DNA of 64,000 bases, from contig SDUX01000001.1 of NCBI GenBank assembly GCA_008729055.1, positions 2,705,206-2,769,205 on the forward strand. The letters run 5' to 3'. The stretch comes from Pyropia haitanensis (lineage: Eukaryota > Rhodophyta > Bangiophyceae > Bangiales > Bangiaceae). Shown here in pieces: positions 43,362-53,172 of this stretch; within the stretch, counting starts at the first letter, position 1; each line of letters opens with the position of its first letter. The position numbers and the translations under genes are program-made. The notes under the pieces are model-generated. The model saw only the letters and a program-made list of their open reading frames with translations, was not told the origin of the DNA and made no database searches.

Positions 43362-46157
43362 ATGAACCGTGACGCCAGGCGCTCTGCTCTTGACAGCGGC
43401 GGCGGTGACGGCGGTGGCGGTGCTGGTACCAGCGCCGGCCCCACGTTCCATCCCCGTGCCGGTGCCGTTGGGATTTACCGTGCCGCCTGGGGCGTCGCTG
43501 TTGGTGCCGGCGGCGCGGGCGGCGGTGCGGATGTCGGTGGCGGTGGCGGTCCCACGTTCCGTCCCGGTGCCGGTGCCGATGGGATTCACCGTGCCGCCTG
43601 GGGCGTCCCTGTTGGTGCCGGCGGCGCGGGCGGCGGTGCGGATGTCGGTGGCGGTGGCGGTCCCACGTTCCGTCCCGGTGCCGGTGCCGATGGGATTCAC
43701 CGTGCCGCCTGGGGCGGTGGCGCCGTTGGTGGCGTCGCCGCCGGCGGTGCCGGTGGCGGTGCCGGTGCTGGTTCCGGTGGGATTGGCCGTGCCGCCTGGG
43801 GCGGCGGCACTGTTGGCGGTGGCGTCGGCGGCGCGGGCGGCGGTGCGGCTGCCGGTGGCGGTGGCGGTCCCCTTTTCCGTCCCGGTGCCGGTGCCGCCGG
43901 CATGGACCGTGCCGCCTGGAGCGGTGCTGGAGGTGGTGGCGTCGGCGGCGGCGGTGGCGGTGGCGGCGGCGGTCTTGGTGGCGGCGGCGGCGGTGGTGGT
44001 GGCGGTGGCGGTGGCGGTCCCGGTGGCGTTGACCGTGGCATCTGGGGCGGTGCTCCTGGTGGCCACAGTCGCGGCGGTGCCGTTGGCGGCGGCGGCTCGG
44101 GCACAGCCGGCAGGCGGATCAAGGCGGAGGCGCGGCTCGACTCCAGCCCCGCCAGCGTCGCGCCGACCGGCGCGGACACTGCCGCGGCGGCGGCGGCGGC
44201 GGGAGTGCCGTCGGACGGTACCGCGCCGTGGCGGGCGGCGGCGACCGAGGCGGTCGCCGCCGCCACTCCCCCGCCCACCGCCGCCACCGCCACCGCCGCC
44301 ACCACCACCGCCGCCACCGCCGCCGCCGCCGCCTCCGCCGCCGCCGCTGCCGCCGCCGCCGCCGAGGCGCTCGCGGTCAAGCGGGCGTCCAACCGGGACT
44401 CGGCGCGGCGGTTCCGGCGCGCCCACAAGCAGCGCGAGGCGGCCAAGGCAACCTCCCTCGCCGACGCGCAGGCGCAGCTGGACGCGCTGCACGCGGAGCT
44501 CGCGGCGGCGCGGCGGGAGTCGGCGGCGGCCGCCGCGGCGCTGCGCCGCGCGGCGCGCGCCGCCGCCGCCTACCGCGCGGCGCCGTGTGCGTGCGGCGCG
44601 CTCGCGGCGGTGATCCGTGAGGTGGACGGGTGGGGCGGCGGCGGCGTCGGGAGGGGGGGGGGGGGGGTAGGGGAGGTGCGCCGGCCGGGGGGGTTGGGGG
44701 GGGGGGGGATGGGGGGGGGGGGGGGGCCTGGGGGGGGGGGTGGGGGGCGCCGCCTCCCGCTGGTCCCGACGCGCCCGGGCCGCCCGCCACCATACGCGGC
44801 GGCGGTCGAGGCGGTGACGCCGCGGCGGCCGTGCGTGCGGCTGGCGGTGGGGGCGGCTTTGCCAGTGGCGGCGGCGGCGGCGTTGCCGGTGGCGCCTGGG
44901 GGGGGGGCGCCGCCGGCGGTGGGGGCGGCGTCGCCGGTGGCGCTTGGGGGGGGGGCGCCGCCGCCGGTGGGGGCGGCGTTGCCAGCGCCGGCGGGGGGGG
45001 CGGGGGGGGGGGCCCCGCCCCGCGCGCCGCCGCCGGCGCCGACCACGCCCGCGTCCGCGGCGCGATGGCCATTGCCAGCCTCCTCTCCCCCGACGCGATG
45101 GACGTTTCCAACCTGCTGGCGCCCGACGCGGCGGGTGCGCCGCCGTGGCAGCCGGCAGAGCCTGCCGGCCGTGGCGGTGGCGGCGGAGGCGGTGGTGGCG
45201 GCGCCTGTGGTGGGGACGGCGGCGGCGACGGCGGTGGCAGCGCCGGCAACGACGGCCGCGGCGGTGGCGGTGGCAGCCGCTTCGACGACGGTGCCGGCGG
45301 TGGCGGCGGCGGCGGCGGCGACGGTGGCGGCGGCGGCGGCGGCGGCAGCGCCTTTGGCGGCGGCGGCGGCAGCCGCTTTGGCGGCGGCGGTGGCGGCCCC
45401 TTCAACACGGGTCGCGGCGGTGGCGGCGGCGGCGGCGACGGTGGCGACGGTGGCGGCGGCTCGTTCTTTGGCGGCGGCGGCGGCAGCCGCTTCAACGACG
45501 GTCGCGCCGGCGGCGGCGGCAGCCCCTTCATCGACGGTCGCGGCGGTGGCGTCGGCGGCGGCGACGGTGGCGGCGGCGACGATGCCGGCGGCGGCGGCGA
45601 CGGCGGGAGCCGCCTTGGCGGCGGCGGCGGCCACGCCGGCGGCGGCGGCGGCGGCGTCGACAGCCCCGGTGGTGGCGGCGGCGGCGGCGGCGGTGACGCG
45701 GGCGGCAGCGGCAGCCTCGGCGTCGGCCAAAGTGACGGCGGAGGCGGTGGCGGCGGCGGCGGAGGCGGTGGCGGCGGCAGCAGAGGCGACGGTGGCAGTG
45801 GTGGCGGCGGTGGCGGCGTCCACGACATGGACTACCTGCACACCGCCTACGCGTCCCCCGCGCGCCCCCCCCTGTTTCCCCCCCCTCCCGCCCGGGACCC
45901 CCCTCCCCCCCCACCGCCCCCCCCCCCTCCCGTCGCCCCCCCCACCCCACCCCCTCCCCCCCTCCGGCGGCGGTTTTTTCCCAACCGCCCGCCGCGGCCA
46001 CGGGTGGCGCCCCCCCCCCCCCGCCCGCCGTCCCCTCCCCCCCCCCTCCACCACCCCGCCCGCCGCCCTTCTTCCCGGCTACCCCCTGCGGCATGCCCCG
46101 CATCGAGGACGTCAGGGCGGCGATGGGGATTGCCTCCGCGGCGGTCGCCGCGCACCT

Positions 46158-46204
<47 letters not shown>

Positions 46205-46475
46205 GCACCAGCAGTGGCGGCGGCGGCGCGGCGGCCGGCAGCGGCGGCCCGCCGCCGACCCTCCCCGACGCGTTCCGCGCGGTGAACCAGATGGTGCTGG
46301 AGCGCCCGCGGGCGGCGGTGTTTACGGCGTGGGCGGACGGCGCCCGCGTCGTGCCGCGGCCGCAGGGGCTCGTCTGGCCCGCCGCGACCGTCGCGGAGCC
46401 GCCGGCTGGGGGCGGCGTCGGCGGCGTGGCCGCCCCCACCACCCCCGCCGCCGCCGCGGCGCACCCGTTTGCAGA

Positions 46476-46509
<34 letters not shown>

Positions 46510-46926
46510 ACGCCCGCCGCCGCGGCGGCGGCGGCGGCGACCGCCACGCTCGTGGCGGTCGCCCGCCGCGGCGCGGGTGAGGTGGGCGTGACGCCGCCCT
46601 ACATGGCCGCGTCGCTGGCGCGGCGTCCCGCCGCCGCTGCCGCCGCCGCCGCTGCCGCTGGCGGCACGGCCAGTGGCGGCGCGGCCGGCACTGCCGGTCG
46701 AGGGGGGGAGGGGGCGGCCGCCGAGGGGGGCGGCCCGCCCGCTCCCGCCCCCGCCCCAGCCCCCGCCCCCGCCCTGGCCCCCGCCCCTGCCCCCGCCCCC
46801 GCTCCCGCCCCGACTCCCGCCCCCACCCCGCCGCCCGCCCCGCCGCCCGTGCCGGTGATTGCCGCGGTGGTGGCCCTCTACGGCCGCTACGCCTTTGTCG
46901 GTGAGTTTTTGCTGCCCACCCCGTGA
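43362..46926 (+). CDS. bZIP transcription factor with Gly-rich repeats (exons unresolved)
   Basis: The anchor is a bZIP domain at 44379-44560. The basic region KRASNRDSARRFRRAHKQRE contains the N-x7-R signature, followed by leucines and alanines in heptad spacing (LADAQAQLDALHAEL). Such proteins dimerise and bind ACGT-type DNA in the nucleus. Upstream the same frame encodes Gly/Ala repeats, including a 37-residue unit. In-frame ATGs at 43362 and 43902 are possible starts. Downstream the coding seems to change frame: MAIASLLSPDAMDVSNLLAPD at 45065 opens a Gly-rich stretch to HDMDYLHTAYASP (45839), and MPRIEDVRAAMGIAS at 46093 opens the last part, ending VALYGRYAFVGEFLLPTP at 46926. Introns or homopolymer errors in the G runs at 44650-44750 and the C runs near 45.9-46.0 kb would explain this. 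The bZIP call is firm; the gene model is not. Confidence 0.55.
43477..43698 (+). repeat. 111-bp tandem repeat in the bZIP gene
   Basis: Two near-identical 111-bp units begin at 43477 and 43588 (marker ACCGTGCCGCCTGGGGCG), with a third, diverging unit from 43699. The period is 37 codons, so the reading frame is kept. Confidence 0.85.
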
Positions 46927-49010
46927 CGGCGGGGGGTAGCTGACGCGTGTTGGGGAACGGCGTGGGCGGCAAGGCACACCCCCTGCATCCTGTCCCCTCC
47001 CCCCCCCCCCACATATTTATCCCGTGTCCGCCTCTGTGCGGTACCTGTGCTGTACGCGCGCGCCGCCGTCACGTGCACGGGCGACCAACCGTCCGCGTTG
47101 GGTCTGCCCGCGTCGCGAGTGGCGGCGCCGGGCGGGTGGGGATGGCCGCAGCGACAAGCCGCGGCGCGCCGTGCGGCGGCGGCGCGCGGCGCGTGAGGTG
47201 GCGGCGCGGGGGGGGGCGCGCGCAGGGCGGGCGACCGAGTCGAGACGCGCGCGCAAAGACGCCGCCGCCGGCACTGCTGGAGGGTAGCGTGCCGGATCCC
47301 CCGGCCGCCGCCCTTGTCCAAGGAGCGCCGCCGTGTATCTATGTTCCCCCCCACCCCCCGCGCCCCCTTCCGTCGGACAGGCCGCATCACCGCCGGGGTG
47401 TACGGACAAACACGACTCCTCTTTCGATCTGGACACTCATCCCCGCACCCCCTCCCCCCCCTGCTCACCTACCCCACCCGGTTGGGGGGCGGTCCCCCCA
47501 GACCCCCCCTCGCCATCCCACCCGGCGGCGGTGTGCAAAACGGCTGCGCCTGCCACCGGCCGCCGCCGCGGCGCCGGCCAACACACCCGCGCGCCCCCAC
47601 AGGCCGCAAGGGCAACGGGGTCGTTCCCGGGAGCCGCGGGGTGCGCGCCAAAGAGGACAAGACGACCGGCCACGGGTGGAGGAGCGGCGTGGGCCGCTCT
47701 CGGGGGGGGGCGGCAAGGTCATGGCGTCGTTGCGAACTGGTCGTGCGGGGGTGGAGGGGGGGGGCAGGGGTGGCGGCGGGGACTGGCCAAGGGCGCAACG
47801 CACGCGCGCGCGTGTGCCGAGAGCGGTGGCGTTCAAGGTCACTGTGCTTGGTCAGCGGGGGGCCGCCAGAAATGGACACGCTTTTTCGGGGGGTGAGGTG
47901 GACGACCACATCACGTGACTGTAAGGAGCGGAACTATTTTCTCTTTCAGCGAACATGCGTCGTGAAGAGGGGCGCCGGGATCTTCTGTCATCATTTTGTT
48001 GCTAATTTTCCAAAAAAAGTGCTTATGAATCGGCAAGAAAGGTATTTCGGACTGCGAATAGCCTGCGTCGTTTCTCATAGGGCGATGGCGTCCTCAGCAT
48101 CCACCGCCACGCGGCAGAGCAGCCTCGCTGCGCGTACAACACCACAAGGCGTTGAACGCAGTGTCTGCGTATTCCCCCCCCCTCGCCTCCTTCCCCCCAC
48201 CTACTCTCTCTGATCATCCGTCACTGGAGGTCGTGCTCTGGCGCAGGCACCTGTGCCAGGGACGATTTCCGCGCGCACTCCATGTCAGAGCCTGTGCCGC
48301 TCAACCCGGGCGTTTACTTCTTGGTCACGGCGCAGGCGGCGGGGCCTCAGCTCCTGATACAACGTTTCCATCGCACGCCAGGAGCAGTTGGACTGGGGGG
48401 GGGGGTGGGAACGGCAGTTGGCCGGTCACACGTGCCCCAGAGGAGTGCTTTCCTCCCAAGACAGGACTGCGGACTTTTCCAAAAAAACCGACGGCGGGCT
48501 TCCCCTGCTACGACGGGAGAGAAGAGCGCAGTTGCCGCTGCCCTCAGATGGCCGGGAACAGTGGGGAGGGGAGAGGGGGAGGTCTCTAGGAGAGTGGGGG
48601 ATGAGCGGCGGCGGGCGGCCACCGTCGCGCAGGCGGCCCGCCGACCAGTGGGTGCGTGTCCACCACCAGCAGACGTCGACACACACTGTTTGCAACAGAC
48701 CTGTTGGCGTATGTTCGGCTCGCTCTATACCGTGCGACGCAACTGTACCTCAAGACACTGGTGGCGGCGGCGGCGGCCAGCTTGACTCACCAAAGCCAAA
48801 CCTGCCAGCTGCGCCGCACGCCACAGCACAGGTACGTACATACATGGTGCGGTAGGCTTGCGCAATTACTCGCTCTGGGGCGCGCGGCCGGTCCCCGCCC
48901 TCTCTCTCGATACCGCGTCGGTTGGTGGTAGCCACGTGCCAGCCACTCCTCCCTTCCCCCCCCCCCCCCACCCCCCTCCCTTCCCACGGGCGCACACCAT
49001 CGGCGCTCGA
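46927..49010. other. no gene recognised
   Basis: GC-rich spacer after the bZIP gene. Frames on both strands are low complexity. The segment 47920-48120 is AT-richer without a gene. The right end, about 48.75-49.0 kb, is read through by the frame of the Root_cap fragment on the minus strand but no longer matches the paralogues. Confidence 0.5.
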
Positions 49011-49655
49011 CATGGGCACCCCCGCCGTCACAATCGCCTTGCGGCCACACTCCGCCACCGCCAGCAGCTTGCGGCCGCCGCGTGCGGCCGCCGCGCGGAC
49101 AGCCGCCACCTCCCGTGCCGAGCGGGCGACCCACCGGCTCGTCGTCCCGCAGTCCGTCTCAAACAGCCCCGACACCCGGTAGTCGGCGTCGACGCCGTCC
49201 ATGGCAAAGCCGTCGGCGGCCGCCGCGTTCGCCTCCTCGTCCTCGTCCACCGCGGTGCGCGACACGGCGGCCGACGTGAGGTGGCGGCGGGCGGTCTGGC
49301 CAAGCACCCCGTGCGGGTCGGTCGGGTAGCCGAGCAGCTCGGCGGCCACGTCCAGGTGCGGCGTGTCCTCGGCGCCCCCCTTCCACACCGTGTCCGCGAT
49401 TGGCAACGACACCTTGAGCCGGTACGTCGCGCCCTCAAACTCGACCGTCGCGTTCTCCCCGCGTGTCAGCAGCAGCCGCGCGCCCGACGGGGTCACCGTC
49501 TCGGCGTCGGTGACCAGTGGCTCGCCAGGTAAGTGGTGCAAGTTGTGTGCGTGGCGTACTGAGTGGATGCGATGGATACGGCAGACGCTCCTCCCTCCGC
49601 AGCGGGCGCACCCTCATAAAGCGACCCCAACCGGCGACCACGCTGCCGCGGACAC
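49011..49655 (-). pseudogene. Root_cap/VWD-like paralogue, internal deletion
   Basis: A minus-strand copy of the 25834/55812 gene. From about 49655 to 49527 it matches the promoter and leader of the 55812 gene closely, including the TTTATGAG core (49611-49620). At 49526 it jumps directly to codon 143 (GEPLVTDAE), so the rest of the leader, the ATG, the signal peptide and the Root_cap core are missing. The remaining 170 codons are open but carry two 3-base insertions (ARRHL for ARHL; DCGTTSRWV for DCVTSRFV). They have also lost the normal stop: the paralogues end HM-stop, here PM is followed by TCG. No ATG lies at the junction. It may be transcribed but would not make the family protein. Confidence 0.8.
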
Positions 49656-50146
49656 CCCACCAGAGCTGCTCCGCCACGCCCCCCCAGACACCCACCCGCG
49701 GCCGCGGAGAGGGCAGCGGCGGGCACCCCCCCCCCTCCACTACAGACGCACAAGCTCCCCTCGCCTCGGACCCACCCGCACCGCCGCTGCGCACCGCACT
49801 CCGCCGCCGCCCGCTGTCTGGCTGCCGTCCGCCCCTCCGCCGCCCCCCCCCCCCCCTCCTCAGCCCAGCATCGTGGCCGAGGGAGGTTCCCCCCACTCTG
49901 TGGTCCCCCAAAGCTCCCGGGCGGCCGGCCACCCGCCCGCGCACCGTGGCGGTGGTAGCGGCGGTGGCGGCGGTGGCGGTGGTGGCGGTGGCGGCGGCGC
50001 ACCGCCTCCGAGGGGGGGGACGACCGCCCTCTGCACGCGGGAAAGGGAGGCGGAGGGGGGGGACGCTGACCTGGACGATGGCTCCGTCTTGTGACCATGA
50101 TTTCTTGACTCTGTGACGGGGCCTACTGAGAGCGAGCAGGCTGCAG
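49656..50146. other. spacer between Root_cap pseudogene and transposon
   Basis: GC-rich, with GGT/GGC repeats around 49940-50010. No gene or regulatory site supported. Confidence 0.5.
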
Positions 50147-51648
50147 CGCAGTGCTACCAAACCCGTGGACCCCTGGCGAGCGTGCGGGACGTGAAATCAG
50201 CACGACTCCGGCCCGAAGTTGTGCATGTGCGGCACGCGAGGCGTGTCAGCCTTCGTGAGCGCCGCGGGCCGCCGACGGGAGGGGGCGTGCAGGAGGCTGC
50301 TCCTCCTCGTGCAGCGGCGTGCCTCAATTCGGCATTGCCTGAGCATTTTCGGTCTAGTGCGGGCCAAGCCCTCAAAAGGCACACTGCGACTTGGGCCAGC
50401 CACAGCCCAAGTCTTCTGAAGCTATACTGCGACCCCGCTGCACTTGAGTTGCATTTATTGCCAAGGTCTCCGACAGCACCAGCTTCGCCAGATATATACA
50501 CTTCATTGTACGCTCACATTCGTCAAAAATGGGTGCCTCATACCAGCCGCTGGTAGCTGCCGCTCCGCCGTCGGGGGTGCGGCGGGGGCCCCGACCCCGC
50601 CACGAAGGGGGGACCGGTGGGGGCGGCACCGGCCGCCGGCAGCTGCCGCGCCGACGTCGCGGGGAAGGGTGGCGGCGGCCTCACCTTGATGGGGGGGTGG
50701 GTCTGCGTCATCTACCAAACTGCGGCCTTGTGGGGAGGGTCTTGACGGGGGAGATGCTTGCGACTCGATGTCTTCTTGTCGAAGTAGGGTCGTGGTCGTG
50801 TAAAGAGCACGGGCGGTGTCGGGCGGTCGCTCAGACAGAGACGGGTCGCGGGGGTTGGGCCTTCATTGGTGGGTCGGCTGCAACGGCAACGCAGGTGCTG
50901 GTGACTTCCGCACCCAGTCAGTTTGCTGCACGAGGTATGCGTGTGGTACGGGTGGGGGGGAGTGCTTTCACTTGTTGAGTCGACTTGCGTTTTGGTATGA
51001 GGTCACAACAGATTTTGGAAATGGGAGGGTATGACTGTGTGAGGCCGTAACGTCCTTGCTGATTGGGCAACCGCCGTGCAATGGGCTTCCTGTGTGGGCC
51101 ATCTGATGGTCTTAGGATCGAGTCAGTCCATCATGTCGGACAAACAGCACGGAATGAAGGGCTCTCTGGTCGGGTGTACCCAGTAGTTTCTGGAAGGCCT
51201 GCTCACATGGCGAGGCAATGTCGCGAAACCGTGCATCATTCCGGGTTAAATGTGACCGACTTACGCACGCGTTGCACGATCCTCGGCTGGGCCGCGTGCG
51301 GAACTCGTGCATCGCCTGCACGACTCCAGAATAACTTGTGCATCGGCGGCACGAGTTACAGGCGTCCGCGTGCACTGCGATTTGTCGTTCGGCGGGGAAC
51401 GACGTGCACGCCCTCCAGTGATATGGTCGAGGTCCATCACGAGCTCCAGTACGCCCTCCATGTATGGGTGGAAAAAAAGTGCACCGGAGCCCGTGCACGG
51501 ACGACTGAGCGGCGCTATAGGGCAGGTGTTGGAAAAATCGGCCTCTGCGATACCGTAGAGGGGGGTTTGCACGCCGCTGCACGCCCGCGCACGCCCGATT
51601 CCGGCCAAATTTTGTTCTCCAGGGGTCCACGGGTTTGGTAGCACTGCG
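50147..51648. mobile_element. nonautonomous DNA transposon with 30-bp terminal inverted repeats
   Basis: A 1,502-bp unit bounded by perfect 30-bp inverted repeats (50147-50176 and 51619-51648) beginning CGCAGTGCTACCAAACCC. It is flanked by the trinucleotide CAG on both sides (50144-50146 and 51649-51651), a likely 3-bp target-site duplication. The inside is less GC-rich than its surroundings and rich in GTGCA/TGCAC/GCACG words near both ends, as in subterminal binding motifs. No transposase domain is recognisable; the longest plus frame (51063-51641) resembles nothing known. The 3-bp duplication fits Harbinger- or CACTA-type elements, but the end sequence does not decide the superfamily. Confidence 0.75.
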
Positions 51649-51651
51649 CAG

Positions 51652-52568
51652 GACTCGAGAGCTCCGCCACCAATCCACGACTGCCGAGAGAGGGGGAACG
51701 CGTGACGGCTCCCGCCGACTATCGCCAGCGCCCGCTCTTGGCGGCGGCCGGTGTGGGTAGCTGCGGTTGGCGGTGGCCGCAGCGGACAGCAGCGGCGGCA
51801 GCCGCGGCCGTCTGGTCGGGTGGGCAGTCACGGCACGGCACTGGCGGGAGCAGCTGCGGCGCCGGCGGCGGGCTGCGCACGCCATGCTCTGGTATCACTT
51901 TGAATGGGGCTGGCAGCTTGGTACTGGTGCTTGGGACTCGCTACAGTAGACTGGGCGGGGGGGGGGGTTGAAGGGAGTGGAGAAGCGACTGGTACTGGGG
52001 TGTGTGACGGTTCGGCTTGGAGGTGGGGTCAGCGAGTGCGTCCGTGTGGACATACGGGGAGCACTCGGCGGCGGCTACCGTGGGTCGTGCAGACACCCCC
52101 TCTCACCGCCGGGTGCCACACTGCCCGATACGGCCTGTACAATCGAGGCGGCAGTATTGACCCGGCCGCAGCTGCCGCAATGGCAACTGGTGGCCGACTC
52201 CCTCGAGGACCGCCCAGCAGAGCCGGTCAAGGGAATACGAAGAAGACAGGGGTGCGCGTCCGCCCTTCTAGGTTGCCTCTCCAGAGTCGCCCCGAGATAC
52301 CACTGGCATCAGCCCAATCCCCCTAGTATCCCACCCTGCGAGGCCAACCGCCACGGAGAAGAAAGGCTAGCGATAAAAAAGCAATACGCGCCGGCGTTGT
52401 CCTGCCAGCCTACGTCTATCGCTACGCTCTCACGGCACCCAAGACTACTGCCTGCCACACCTGTGCACCCTCCCGCCTCAAAAGACGCTGCTTGCAAGGC
52501 CGGCCGCAGCCGCTGGCTCCGCGCCGCCGTCAACCCCTGCCCCACCCGGCCCCCCAGCCGAGGCCGCC
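51652..52568. other. no gene recognised
   Basis: Mixed sequence between the transposon and the 3' end of the Gly/Trp/Tyr-rich gene. No domain or repeat supported. Confidence 0.5.
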
Positions 52569-52985
52569 TCAATACCAGCCGTAGCCCCAGCCGCCGTACC
52601 CGCCCCACCCACCGTAGCCGCCCCAGCCGCCGTACCCCGGCCCCCACCCCCAACCCGGGTAGCCCCAGCCGCCGTAACCGCCATACCTCCCGTGGCGGCC
52701 CCGCGGGGCGGGCCCGTCCCCCTTATCGTCGGGCCCCTGCTCCCCTTGCTCAGCGGGGGGGGGTCCCTCCTCGCCCTGCTCCTGCCGGGCCACGGTATCC
52801 AGCGACTCGTCGTTGTCTGCCGGGCCGGCGTAGGCCACCGCCATGGGTGGCAGCGGGGGCGCCGCCATCGCGGGTGGGGGTGCGCCGAGCATGCGGGGGA
52901 GGGGCGGCATCGGCGCGCCCGCTACGGCAGTGGCCATGGCCATGGTGGAGGCCGCCACCGCGACGGCTGCGGTGGTGTACTTCAT
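52569..52985 (-). CDS. small secreted Gly/Trp/Tyr-rich protein
   Basis: A 138-residue protein from ATG 52985. A signal peptide (MKYTTAAVAVAASTMAMA..., about 1-23) is followed by a Pro/Met/Ala segment (24-53), an acidic Gln/Glu/Asp/Pro part (55-92), a short basic bridge RGRHGR, and a C-terminal 38 residues of GYGGWG repeats ending in WY. This architecture of signal, acidic pro-region and aromatic glycine-rich tail occurs in cuticle/wall proteins and in processed antimicrobial peptides such as the YGGWG peptides of nematodes. Similarity here is compositional only. A TATA-like box lies at 53172-53166. It has no relatives in this window. Confidence 0.7.
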   Translation of the reverse strand: MKYTTAAVAVAASTMAMATAVAGAPMPPLPRMLGAPPPAMAAPPLPPMAVAYAGPADNDESLDTVARQEQGEEGPPPAEQGEQGPDDKGDGPAPRGRHGRYGGYGGWGYPGWGWGPGYGGWGGYGGWGGYGGWGYGWY

Positions 52986-53165
52986 GGTGACGGCGCGGAA
53001 GAGGGCGGCGCAGCAGAACACAGGTTGGCCGCAGGGACGTTGGGGATCGAAGGGGTTGAAGACTTTCTTGTCGCGATGAAGTGGGCTGGTGAGGTGGGTG
53101 TGAAGAGGCTTGAGTTGGGTGCTCTGGTGTGGGGCAGCCTCTCTGGAATGACGGGATGCTGCACC

Positions 53166-53172
53166 CTTTTAT
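53166..53172 (-). promoter_or_regulatory. TATA-like box of the Gly/Trp/Tyr-rich gene
   Basis: ATAAAAG on the minus strand, within CATAAAAGGG, sits about 180 bases before the ATG at 52985. The leader between them would be about 150 bases. Confidence 0.5.

Noticed and set aside
41274..44492. Very long minus-strand open frame (over 1,000 codons) opposite the bZIP region
   Set aside because: It is Pro/Arg/Ala/Thr low complexity with no domain and exists because stop codons are rare in such GC-rich DNA; the bZIP domain on the plus strand is the better-supported coding signal.
42876..46580. Single 1,234-codon plus-strand frame as one bZIP protein
   Set aside because: It starts at a non-ATG codon and after the zipper becomes Arg/Pro/Ala noise, while protein-like segments (45065, 46093) lie in other frames; I prefer an unresolved exon model from 43362.
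48750..49010. Extension of the Root_cap fragment frame beyond the lost stop as a new C-terminal domain
   Set aside because: The sequence past the lost stop has no similarity to the paralogues and no recognisable domain; it is most simply read-through of spacer DNA.
51063..51641. 192-codon frame inside the inverted-repeat transposon as a transposase
   Set aside because: No DDE spacing, helix-turn-helix or zinc-binding pattern is visible, and it runs into the terminal inverted repeat.
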